Notes under the pieces: model-generated
Told to the model about the DNA's origin: nothing
The model's database searches: none
What the model saw: only the letters and a program-made list of their open reading frames with translations
Program-made: the position numbers and the translations under genes
Assembly (NCBI GenBank): GCA_032718475.1
Contig: JAUCBJ010006831.1
Span: 1 to 25,165, forward strand
Source of the DNA: Nemertoderma westbladi
Lineage: Eukaryota; Xenacoelomorpha; Nemertodermatida; Nemertodermatidae
Direction: 5' to 3'
DNA: 25,165 nt
Shown here: positions 18,601 through 25,165 of the stretch, one piece after another
How positions within the stretch are numbered: the first letter of the stretch is position 1
Layout of the letters: each line of letters starts with the position of its first letter

Positions 18601-21263
18601 GCTGCTGGTGCTGTGGTGTTATCTTATACAGTATCAGTTATGATTATTAATACCTATCCTATCTGATATCAGTTGTTGTTGTTATTACCACCCAGCAGTT
18701 ACCTCCTTTGGCGCAGAATAACTTCTTATTAATTGCATAAAATGTAATAATAAGATTGGAACTAAAATTGTGATTGTGACTTTGTGTTTTGGCATTTCAT
18801 TGTTATATATTTTATATTAAACGCAATTTCGGAAATTAATACATTTTCAATTTTAACTCTTTTACAATTTTACCTACAATTTGGCCAGTTTATACACAAT
18901 CATTCTAAAAACAAATAGGAAAACACAAGTAGAAATAACACTAGAAAGAAGTGATTCCATCTTCGTTGTGTTGAGGCGGTTCGTTGTATTGGCTATTGTG
19001 GTCTTTACTACACGCACACGGGTGAAGTAAACTTTTCCGGAAATTTCAGGAAATTGAAAAAACCTATTTCGAAAAATCACATAACTATGCCGGACAACCA
19101 CCCATTTATTGATTACGTAATTAAATTAAGTAAAATAAAAAGATCTGATTAAATCCATTTGTTATACTGGGAAAGGGAACATAAAATAATGGCGATACCT
19201 TAACGTCACCATCCTTCCGAGCTGCTTCTAGTTGATTCAACTGCTCCATCACCTTCCAGTTCTTCTCCCGTAATTCATTGTTCTTTGACTTCTGTTTATC
19301 GACCTCTTTGTTTAACTCGACTATATTAATTCTCGTCGCCTCGTCTTCCGCGCGAAGTCGATTTACTTCAACATCAACTTCTTCCTTATTGGCCGACAAT
19401 TCCGTGACGCTAAAAACAAAAATTAGTAGGTAATCGATTAGCGGAAACAAAAACCGCCGAAAACGCCACCGAATTCAACCCGAATCTCCCCTGGATCAAT
19501 CACGACCAACCCGAACCCACTACTAACCACGCAACCCTCCGGACCCGATACTTCATTCTCCGCAACTTCGCTCCGATCTAACTCACCATGTCGGTCCTAT
19601 TGCGGCGATAACGAGAACAAACCATGTAGGTACACTCTATGCATCATTTCCAAAAAAATTTGCTTTATAAACTTAAATTATTCCTAAACAGTTAACAAAA
19701 TTATTTCAATGGAAAGACATGACCCAATCTCTAAATGAGTCAAAACTAACAACGCACTTTGTACTGACAGCAAGGAATGGAATGTGGCGAAGTACACAAA
19801 GTGATTTTGAACTGTCACGATAACACTTACCGCTTGGAAACTTCTTCCAATTCACCATTAAGTTTCGCTATTGATTCGTCTTTCACACTTATTTTCTTTT
19901 CTAGTTCTTCAAAAGATGATCCCGAGTCCTGCACACGCAAAAAATATATTGTTTACATAAATAATAAAATATGATTTTTTCACTGACTTAAATAACTAAC
20001 ACCTTGGGGAATTATCTGCGATAAAGACAGGTATGTCTCCACCCACATGTATCCTTCGTCATGTTTCCAGTCCACGCATGTTTTAGATAATTGAGGCCTT
20101 CGGGAATTTCATAATTGCTACAATCTAATCATTTTATGATGGTCCCTCTCCACACCATTTGTATCAATAAGAGATGGAGATAGAGACCTATTTTGTGAGA
20201 ATGAATGTAGGATGTGAATTTCAGAATGACGTTCATGAAAGGTCTCCTAAGAGACAGCGACAATGCATCCAAATAGTGTATGTAACAGTAGGATGATTAA
20301 CGAACCTGATCTTTAGAGGTGAGTTTAGCAGTGAGTTCCTGGTTGAACGAACGAATCTTTTCCACTTCTGCGTTAGTATCAATCCTTTGGCGCCGTTCCA
20401 CAGCTAAAGATTCCTCCAGGTCAACTATTTTACCCTTAGATTCTTTCAAAGAAACTGAAAGATAAATACATATTAATTTATAAACAGGTATTTACTTCTT
20501 CATATTTGTATAAATCTATTGAAACACTTCCAGTTGCTACAACACTACTGATTTTTCGCCTACATAAAAACCACATGAGTGAGTATATATAGAATTAATA
20601 TAATAATATTAATATGTAGTATTATATTGTTCATTATGTAAAATGTATAGGTGGTACCAATGTCATAAAATAACTGATTCTGAATTTATAATTTTCCTTC
20701 CTAGGCCCGACTAGACTAACCTTCGATCACCGCTTCAGCTTGCTGTAGAGCCGCATCCAACTCCTTTATCCGTAGAACATGATCCTGAGACTCCTTACCA
20801 ACGGTTTCAGCGTCCTTCTGTGAGGCCGCCAGTCGTCGACCGATGACGGCGCTTTCGTTGAGAGCGGATTCCAACGAATCAGTAAGTTCCTTGACTTGCT
20901 TCTTAAATTTCGACTCCGTGTCGGCGTTATTGACGTTTGTTCGTTTTACTTCATCCAGTTTGCCTAAAAAGTCGAAAGTTCATAGAATTATATAGAGATT
21001 ACAGGGGGAGGGGGGTGGGGAGGCATTACATAACATTACGGTGAAATGGATTAATTAAATATAATATATAAAACCATCAAACAAATGAATAACCTCTCAT
21101 GTACATTACCCACCCACACTGACCTCTCAAATCCCTTGTCTCGTCGGTAGACCTGGCTAACTTCCGTTGGGTTATTCCTAATTCATCTTGAACTCTAGAC
21201 AGTTCCTTCTGGACGCTAGCTAGTACAGTAGCTGTAGTGGAGTCTTGGGAACCAACCTTAGCA
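12230..21263 (-). CDS. KTN1/RRBP1-like ER coiled-coil protein, C-terminal part (7 exons)
   Basis: Kinectin and ribosome-binding protein 1 are ER membrane proteins with an N-terminal anchor and a long cytosolic coiled coil; they link the ER to kinesin/microtubules and polysomes. Here the last seven exons (21263-21124, 20963-20721, 20454-20306, 19928-19831, 19409-19199, 13429-13257, 12623-12230) encode about 468 residues. Every junction has an AG acceptor and GT donor and the phases fit (1, 1, 0, 2, 0, 2). The protein is heptad-rich throughout. Family landmarks: KNNELREKNWKVMEQL in exon 5, FQKLFPDVDIPENI in exon 6, and SLQTKCDQFKLGLDQTE followed by TKWKE in exon 7, in the same order and spacing as in vertebrate KTN1/RRBP1. 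The first visible exon starts mid-codon, so the N-terminus lies beyond the window, past the PGBD insertion. I cannot decide between KTN1 and RRBP1; an invertebrate single-copy ancestor is likely. Confidence 0.85.
12624..13256 (-). other. Host-gene intron between exons 6 and 7
   Basis: This is a 633-bp AT-rich intron with GT...AG borders on the minus strand. No repeat or gene is recognised inside it. Confidence 0.75.
13257..13429 (-). CDS. KTN1/RRBP1-like exon 6 of 7 visible
   Basis: The exon is 173 nt, with acceptor TTCCAATACAG and a strong donor GTAAGT at 13256-13251. It begins VADEAQRRALHDQYSVFQK and continues LFPDVDIPENIDQWDAEYED, matching the KLFP...W region that follows the NWK motif in vertebrate members at nearly the same distance. 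This spacing argues that no constitutive exon is missing from the large intron. Confidence 0.9.
13742..13758. repeat. Poly-G tract, 17 bp, left terminus
   Basis: G17 directly adjacent to the TTAA duplication. Confidence 0.95.
14058..14071 (+). promoter_or_regulatory. CTCF-like motif (weak call)
   Basis: CCGCTAGGTGGCGC fits the CTCF core consensus well and sits inside the TTAA-flanked element. The extended sequence resembles that at 10272-10285, so a shared repeat origin is possible. Whether it is bound is unknown. Confidence 0.3.
14453..14472. repeat. Poly-C tract, 20 bp, right terminus
   Basis: C20 directly adjacent to the right TTAA; the inverted partner of the G17 tract. Confidence 0.95.
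14493..14803 (+). repeat. 5' LTR (3' end lost)
   Basis: It matches 18370-18680. It contains a (TA)n tract at about 14574-14589 and two TACCGGTA palindromes. It ends abruptly at GATATCAGTTGTTGTT, whereas the 3' LTR carries on for some 35 bases more, so the deletion that removed gag-RT started inside this LTR. Confidence 0.9.
14804..15133 (+). pseudogene. Integrase fragment, N-terminal part
   Basis: In frame from 14802 it reads HALDIDRVITAVSSQCHQC, then FAADVVRHHSQYILLLRDC. The CxxC half of the HHCC zinc finger is present but the histidine half has been deleted. FAADV carries the first catalytic aspartate (GAT 14945-14947). A frameshift and stop at 15075-15077 follow; the other frame then gives TGPCATIRTDPA with the second catalytic aspartate (GAT 15124-15126). 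Integrase inserts element DNA into the host genome; this copy is dead. The fragment ends at the LINE insertion. Confidence 0.88.
15134..16936 (+). pseudogene. Broken reverse transcriptase of LINE copy 2
   Basis: The pre-polymerase region (RSINLLAGRKSQ, NGWKAHFEKLLNND, NRASGVDGVP) runs to a frameshift at about 15470. The polymerase then continues in another frame to 16141 with VPVPKKGS, FRGISLIS, GNQNGFRKGRGT, the first catalytic motif IFVDFFKAFDSV and GVLQGDTLAPFLF. The FADD box (DLDFADDLG, about 16144-16170) lies in a further frame. The C-terminal part (16601-16936) ends DKPAQHS as in copy 1. At least three frameshifts make it non-functional. A small duplication (GTCAGGTAA) interrupts it near 16390-16405. 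Confidence 0.92.
15134..16984 (+). mobile_element. 5'-truncated LINE, copy 2, inserted in integrase
   Basis: Both ends are defined by a 5-bp target duplication TGCAC (15129-15133 and 16985-16989). The 3' end carries a (TAG)5 tail (16970-16984). The integrase frame resumes correctly on the far side. At 1851 bp it is about 390 bp longer at the 5' side than copy 1 and belongs to the same family (two differences in a roughly 105-bp stretch checked by eye near 16601-16705). It lacks the endonuclease domain, so it was inserted as a truncated copy. Confidence 0.92.
16985..17870 (+). pseudogene. Integrase fragment, C-terminal part and tail
   Basis: After the LINE the integrase continues with PGFQALIDDPILVQHRLG and KNPDKNPVAECAIQE, which contains the catalytic glutamate (GAA 17088-17090), then GLSAREIIFQRDQFTGEQIP. 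A frameshift/stop near 17275 follows. The C-terminal module resumes at 17352 in another frame with VGDLVYLYADPVALHSRPRY and SVRKFVGN, resembling the SH3-like/GPY-type end of gypsy integrases. After about 17520 an acidic, Ser/Pro-rich tail can be followed through more frameshifts to about 17870. Confidence 0.85.
17871..18369 (+). other. 3' internal region of the LTR element
   Basis: This is non-coding AT-rich sequence between integrase and the 3' LTR. AGAAAAAGGGA at 18356-18366 is a good polypurine tract, the usual primer site for plus-strand DNA synthesis, and lies four bases before the conserved LTR sequence begins. Confidence 0.65.
18370..18680 (+). repeat. 3' LTR (may extend to about 18715)
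   Basis: Matches 14493-14803. Sequence beyond 18680 (GTTATTACCACCCAGCAG...TTTGGCGCAG) probably still belongs to the LTR, since the 5' copy is truncated there. Confidence 0.9.
18716..19198 (-). other. Remainder of the large host intron
   Basis: AT-rich intron sequence between the LTR element and exon 5. No gene or repeat is recognised. Confidence 0.6.
19199..19409 (-). CDS. KTN1/RRBP1-like exon 5 of 7 visible, carries the family signature
   Basis: The exon is 211 nt, with acceptor GTTTTTAG and donor GTATCG. It contains SKNNELREKNWKVMEQL, the best-conserved segment of kinectin and RRBP1, followed by NQLEAARKDGDVK, and ends in phase 0. It is followed by the 5.77-kb intron that carries the TTAA element, the LTR element and LINE copy 2. 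Confidence 0.9.
19410..20305 (-). other. Two host introns around exon 4
   Basis: 19410-19830 and 19929-20305 are introns bounded by matching splice sites. They are AT-rich to mixed in composition; no other feature is seen. Confidence 0.75.
19831..19928 (-). CDS. KTN1/RRBP1-like exon 4 of 7 visible
   Basis: The exon is 98 nt, with acceptor GCGTGTGCAG and a strong donor GTAAGT at 19830-19825. It encodes DSGSSFEELEKKISVKDES through LEEVSK and the first two bases of an Arg codon. Confidence 0.85.
20306..20454 (-). CDS. KTN1/RRBP1-like exon 3 of 7 visible
   Basis: The exon is 149 nt, with acceptor ATCTTTCAG and donor GTTCGT. Two bases complete the split Val codon, then SLKESKGKIVDLEESLAVER through KLTSKDQ, ending in phase 0. 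The whole exon is predicted coiled coil. Confidence 0.85.
20455..21123 (-). other. Two host introns around exon 2
   Basis: 20455-20720 and 20964-21123 are short introns with consensus borders. The second holds a purine-rich AGGGGGAGGGGGGTGGGGAGG run at about 21002-21022 that could form a G-quadruplex on the plus strand. Confidence 0.75.
20721..20963 (-). CDS. KTN1/RRBP1-like exon 2 of 7 visible
   Basis: The exon is 243 nt, with acceptor CTTTTTAG before 20963 and donor GTTAGT at 20720-20715. After a shared Gly codon it reads KLDEVKRTNVNNADTESKFK and continues as uninterrupted coiled coil to AEAVIE. It is GC-richer than the flanking introns, as are the other exons. Confidence 0.85.
21124..21263 (-). 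CDS. KTN1/RRBP1-like exon 1 of 7 visible
   Basis: The acceptor TTTATCTTTAG precedes base 21263 and the donor GTCAGT follows 21124. One base completes a codon from an upstream exon outside the window, then 46 codons follow (AKVGSQDSTTATVLASVQKE at the start), leaving one base that joins the next exon. The sequence is charged and heptad-like after about residue 15. Confidence 0.8.
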
Positions 21264-21793
21264 CTAAAGATAAATTAATTATTTAATTGGAAATAAAGTT
21301 AAAAAATGTAAAAGATACAGTCCCTTCAAGTTAAGGGACACTGGTGTCCCGGTGTCGTGGAAACGAAAGAGTTGATAATATTGCCATAAAGACAACCAAT
21401 AAAGCACTACAGATAAACCACAGTGATATACAGTGCATCCCTAAACATAGACATTAGACATATCATGTTATGGATAATATCATTAATATTTTTTTTAAAA
21501 CTGAAAAAACCCATGTTTTTTGTAATTTTTCATTAAAAAAGGGGAAATATTATTAAATTAAGTAAAGTGCGTAAAATTTATTGAAGGTTATGAAATTAAC
21601 TTTGACATAAATCAAAAGTTGCAAAAACTGTTAAGAAATGGCAGATGAGTAGTATTTTTCGTGCGAAAAAATGTAATTCTGAGATAATCGCCTTCAAAGT
21701 TCAAACCTTCCCGCGCAAAACTACCTGTAGGGGGTCTGGTAGGTTTTAATAGTGTCTGACAGGAAGGAAGCACACTGCATGGGGTCTGGTTGG
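21264..21793 (-). other. Upstream host intron, part before the PGBD insertion
   Basis: AT-rich intron sequence with no further exon found. 21320-21350 contains two overlapping hairpins that share one arm. GGGGTCTGGT(A/T)GGTT occurs at 21731-21745 and again at 21781-21795, the second copy containing the TTAA used by the PGBD element. Confidence 0.55.
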
Positions 21794-21808
21794 TTAACCC
21801 TTTTAGTA

Positions 21809-21865
21809 CTATGTCCCACCTGTTGTACCATAACCACCTGCGCTATGTCCCAACTGTTGTACCAT
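21809..21865 (+). repeat. Subterminal direct repeats of the PGBD element
   Basis: CTATGTCCCACCTGTTGTACCAT (positions 21809-21831) recurs at 21843-21865 with a single change (CAAC for CACC), 34 bp apart. Repeats just inside the terminal repeat are usual transposase-binding sites in piggyBac elements; binding here is inferred. Confidence 0.8.
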
Positions 21866-22626
21866 GGCATCTCACTTGATAAGCAGGCCATCCACCACCC
21901 AACAGCGCCTTAGAAAGTGTTCCAATTCACTATTCAGTGCCTTAGGACAATAATTTTTGAAATTTTTTTGCAGCCATTTGATTGGCTAATGGGTTTACCT
22001 TGCCTTCTATGGAGATTCAAATCTAGGCCTTTTACTTCCAACTTTGCTGCCTTTGTTGAGGCAGGGCGAATTGGTTGTAGGTAGATTGTTGACTACTATC
22101 CATTATACATTACGGGGTACCGTGCCCTAAACCCTGGAGTGGTTTGTTATCTCGTTTGTGATTGGATAACACATCATAATATTATCCTGTAGGTGACTAA
22201 AGCTACTACGTTCCATCCATCCATTTGTTAGTAATTGTATATTCAGTCAGTCATTTGTGAATCAATTTACGGCACTGCTGCACTTATGTGTATGACGTAT
22301 GCTGTTTTTTATTAGGCCTATAATTATCATATAAATTTATAATAATTATTTATTACCGGTATAGGCCTATATCAATTAATTATTATTATTATTATTACCG
22401 GTACGTAGTGCGTAGTGAATTAGAATTACGGTAGAATTTATTCTCATAATATATACTGTAATAGGCCTAGTGAAATTAAGTGTAGCCTATTACCGGCAGC
22501 CTACTTGTGCCATTTGGAATATACTGATATATACTATTTATTATATTATATAATACGATTATCTGATTATATTAATTATTAGGGCCTATATTGAGTGACT
22601 GTACGTCTAACAGTCTAACAGTGGCC

Positions 22627-24842
22627 ATGGCAGACAGACCTGAAAGAGATCGCCATCCTGTTAATTACTATGGTTTTACTCTAAGTAATGAGAGCGACGA
22701 TGAAGTCGATGATTATGTTGATGGTAGTGGAGAAAGTGGTGACGATGTGACGGGAATGGAAAGTGGGGATAACCAGGGTGATGCAGCTAGTAGTTCAAGT
22801 GAGGGTTCTGTTGATGATTCCGACGACTCATCAGACAGCAGCTCTCGTTATGCAATTGCACCTCTACCAGGTGACGGGTGGGATGTTGTCACTGAAGCCA
22901 GTGACGTTAGTTTTAGTGTCCAATTCGATTTTAGTGGAACACCGGGGTGGAACAATGGGATTGACACTTCTGAATTTAGTGTAATTGACTACTTCCAAGT
23001 GTTTCTACCTGATCAGCTATTTGAAGCTGTCGCCACGTGGACAAACATCCGTGCTCAGAAATTTTACACAAACGATGATGGTACTTGTGCTAAGAAGTGG
23101 AAGGTAATCACTGTGGCTGAGATGAAGAAATTCATCGGTCTAACTTTTCACATGGGTATCATCCGCAAACCAGATATCAGGTAAATAGTTTAATTTAAAT
23201 TACCAGTACATACAGTATAAGCGATTTAGGATTGGGGTCTGAGAACTCTAACTGCTAACCAAAAGATGATGGTTTTAACCCTAATCGGAAACTGTGGCTA
23301 ACCCTAATTAAAGCTGGTTTTGGCACATGGTAGGGAGAGGGAGAGTAGGGGCCCCCTACCCCCTAAATCCAATGGAAATATAAAATAAATGAATAAATAA
23401 AAAAATGAATAAATATAATTACAGAGGTGGTCAACATTGTGATGTGGTCCAGTGTGGTCATTTACTATAGGAGGTATGTACACAGTAGCACACACTGCTG
23501 TTGTTTTTCGGCTACCGGTAGTGTAAACTGTGTTTAATAAATACCGGTAAGTACCACACCTGCTTTTTTGGTGTTTGCTTCTGCTGTTCAATAAATCAAT
23601 TTCAATTTCAGGTCGTACTGGGCGTTGGACACACTTATGGCAACACCCTTCTTTACCCAGCCAGGATCAATTAGTCGCGATCGATATTTACAAATCCTGA
23701 AGTTTATTCGATTTGCCAACCCAGACAATGTTGACGTCACAGTGAGGGCCACCAGGGTGAACGAATTCCTCACCATCGTGAACGAGCTATTCAAGGTGTA
23801 TACACCCCAGGTGAATCTTTCCCTGGATGAGGCGTTGTTGCTCCACAAGGGTCGCCTTGGCTTTAAAATGTTCATCCGCACTAAACGGGCTCGGTTTGGC
23901 ATCAAATCGTTTTTACTATGTGATGCGAGAGGATATGCCCTCAGTGCAAGAGTTTATTATGGTCGGGCGGCAGACATTCCCCAAGTGGATGAGACATCCT
24001 CGCTTAGCCACAGTGAGAATATTGTGGTACTATTACTTGATGATGCGGGACTCTTAGACAAGGGTTACATTTGCCACATAGACAACTGGTACAACAGTGT
24101 GCGATTGGCCGAGTACTTGCTTACCCGTTCTACTGGCATTCGTGGCACCATAAACCCTTCACGTGGAATACCTGGAGTGTTGGCTTCAATGAAGCAGAAG
24201 CCGATATCCACCACCTTCATGAGGAAAAACCACCTTCTCGCTATTAAGTTCACTGATAAGAGAGATGTGCATTTTCTATCGTCAGTTGATAAGGCTGACC
24301 ACGTTGAGAAGTCTCGCCATGTTCGTGGGGGGGATGTGGTTTCATACAGGAAGCCAACACCCATCGACTTGTACAATAAGAACATGGGTGGAGTTGATCT
24401 TCAGGATCAGTTGATCGAATACTACAACCCAGTTCGAAAATCCCAAGCTTGGTTTAAGAAAGTCGGATTCAACTTTTTCGCTCGGTTGTGTGTAAATGCA
24501 TTTATTATGTATAAACTAGAAAAAAACAAGAATGCTCACATGGTGGATGCTATGAAGGAGGCAATTAAATGGCTCACTCAGATTGTTGTGGAGACTCCAC
24601 GCAAGCGGAAGAAATGTACGTATCAGGATTCACTGCCTTCAACGTCATCTTCTCCTGCTCCACCAATTGTGGTTCACTGTATTGCGGAGATTCCACCAAC
24701 TGCTACCGACGCAAAGCCCCGTAACCGTTGCCGCGAGTGTTACTCTAAGGGTATCCAAAAAAAGACCCGGTTTTATTGCCCTCAATGCCCCAATACACCG
24801 GCATTGTGCATGGCATGTTCAAAAAGTTACCACACAGCGTAA
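22627..24842 (+). CDS. piggyBac-family (PGBD) transposase, one intron, apparently intact
   Basis: The enzyme excises the element and reinserts it at TTAA. Exon 1 is 22627-23180 and exon 2 is 23612-24842; the intron has GTAAAT and TTTCAATTTCAG borders and splits an Arg codon. ATG 22627 sits in a strong context (GTGGCCATGG). The product is 594 residues, the usual length. Residues 1-85 are acidic and Ser-rich; the DDE_Tnp_1_7 fold starts near FSVIDYFQVFLPDQLF. Catalytic aspartates are present: D257 in NLSLDEALLLHKG, D342 in HIDNWYNSVRLAEY and D447 in MGGVDLQDQ. A basic PRKRKKC patch (about 515-520) may be a nuclear signal. The C-terminal cysteine-rich finger has C558, C561, C574, C577, C584, C587 and H592. 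No stop or frameshift was seen. It could be an active transposon gene or a domesticated copy; the nearby terminal repeat favours the former. Confidence 0.93.
23181..23611 (+). other. Intron of the PGBD transposase
   Basis: 431 bp, AT-rich, with consensus donor and pyrimidine-rich acceptor. It contains two TACCGGTA palindromes (about 23514 and 23543). In the unspliced transcript the frame ends at a TAA directly after exon 1 (23182-23184). Confidence 0.85.
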
Positions 24843-25165
24843 TTTCAACATACAAACTTTACTCTGAATCACCATAATATTTCTAAATATTTTATGCACT
24901 TATATTCACTTGGTATACAGTATACCGGTATTTGTTATATTGTAATGGCATTTTCATTTTTTTATAAATATAGCTGTACTTTTTATAAAATAAACTGGAC
25001 AAATGTTGAATTCTACGTCATTCAATGGCCCATCAGAGCTGTTAGAAATTTATTAGGAATTCGTAATAAGAAACTGATCGGATTCTAACATATTTTGTCA
25101 GACAAACAAAAACATGACAGACAGACAGACAATATCAGAAGAACGGCTAATTGAATTAAGAAACT
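24843..25165. other. 3' region of the PGBD element, up to the window edge
   Basis: AT-rich sequence with a (GACA)4 microsatellite at 25116-25131 and one TACCGGTA at about 24923. No terminal inverted repeat is present. Confidence 0.6.
24989..24994 (+). terminator. Polyadenylation signal AATAAA of the PGBD gene
   Basis: The first good AATAAA after the transposase stop codon, 147 bases downstream. Confidence 0.5.

Larger units (their letters stand above)
14493..18680 (+). mobile_element. Gypsy-type LTR retrotransposon, internally deleted
   Basis: Two direct repeats of 311 bp (14493-14803 and 18370-18680) are its LTRs; by eye they differ by about seven substitutions and three small indels, so the insertion is fairly young. 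Between them only integrase sequence is recognised. gag, protease, reverse transcriptase and RNase H are gone: the 5' LTR runs straight into integrase at 14803/14804. Integrase is itself split by LINE copy 2. A polypurine tract (18356-18366) precedes the 3' LTR. The outer limits are uncertain, because the 3' LTR probably extends to about 18715 and no target duplication was found. It lies in a host intron, antisense to the host gene. Confidence 0.88.
21794..25165 (+). mobile_element. piggyBac-type (PGBD) DNA transposon, left end and body
   Basis: TTAA at 21794-21797 is followed by CCCTTTTAGTACTATGTCCC, the TTAA-CCC arrangement of piggyBac left ends. About 830 bp inside starts an apparently complete transposase. 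The matching right end (AGGG-TTAA) is not found before 25165, so the element runs out of the window. It sits in an upstream intron of the KTN1/RRBP1-like gene, on the opposite strand. The non-coding left region (21866-22626) contains (ATT)n and several TACCGGTA palindromes. Confidence 0.85.

Noticed and set aside
22591-22626. Upstream start of the PGBD frame at a TTG codon
   Set aside because: No ATG occurs there; the ATG at 22627 has a strong context and gives a protein of normal length.
25150-25160. TTAA near the window end as the right end of the PGBD element
   Set aside because: It is not preceded by the expected inverted repeat (AGGG) or by the subterminal repeats.

Overview
This is a eukaryotic (animal) window. 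It contains the 3' part of a multi-exon host gene on the minus strand, buried in transposable elements. The protein encoded by seven phase-compatible exons between 21263 and 12230 is the C-terminal coiled coil of a kinectin / ribosome-binding protein 1 (KTN1/RRBP1) homologue. That family, the LTR, LINE, hAT and piggyBac content, the AT-rich introns and the frequent TACCGGTA and AGGCCT-type palindromes suggest a marine invertebrate, possibly a deuterostome. The species cannot be named from the sequence. Nothing bacterial, no CRISPR and no rRNA was seen.

Layout. (1) 1-4110: a 110-codon orphan reading frame (515-847), then sequence interrupted by an 897-bp hAT-type element with a perfect 8-bp target duplication (1760-2656). 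(2) 4120-8650: a pile of non-autonomous elements. These are a probable 2-kb hAT element (4120-6127) holding a 63-bp minisatellite and a tRNA-derived SINE with two adjacent hairpins, a second clear hAT element (6409-7551), inverted clusters of a GGTTAAAATTCACTAGTGTA-like repeat, and a 128-bp foldback. (3) 8732-10193: a 5'-truncated LINE on the minus strand. (4) 10194-12229: downstream flank of the host gene with one tRNA-like SINE. (5) 12230-21263: host-gene exons and introns. The 5.8-kb intron between 13430 and 19198 holds a TTAA-flanked element with poly-G/poly-C termini (13742-14472) and a gypsy-type LTR element with about 98% similar LTRs (14493-18680). A second LINE of the same family as (3) is inserted in the LTR element's integrase, with a TGCAC target duplication. 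(6) 21794-25165: a piggyBac-type (PGBD) element that starts with TTAA-CCC and carries an apparently intact, one-intron transposase of 594 residues with all three catalytic aspartates and a C-terminal cysteine-rich finger. Its right end lies outside the window.

How it fits together: the host gene is the only cellular gene recognised. The mobile elements occupy its introns and flank, mostly as dead or non-autonomous copies. The exception is the PGBD element, which is antisense to the host gene in its upstream intron and looks coding-competent. No convincing new multi-gene system is visible. The points most worth checking are the intact PGBD transposase, the homopolymer-terminated TTAA element, the nested LINE/LTR insertion, the inverted LINE pair around the last two host exons, the hairpin SINE and the orphan reading frame at 515-847.
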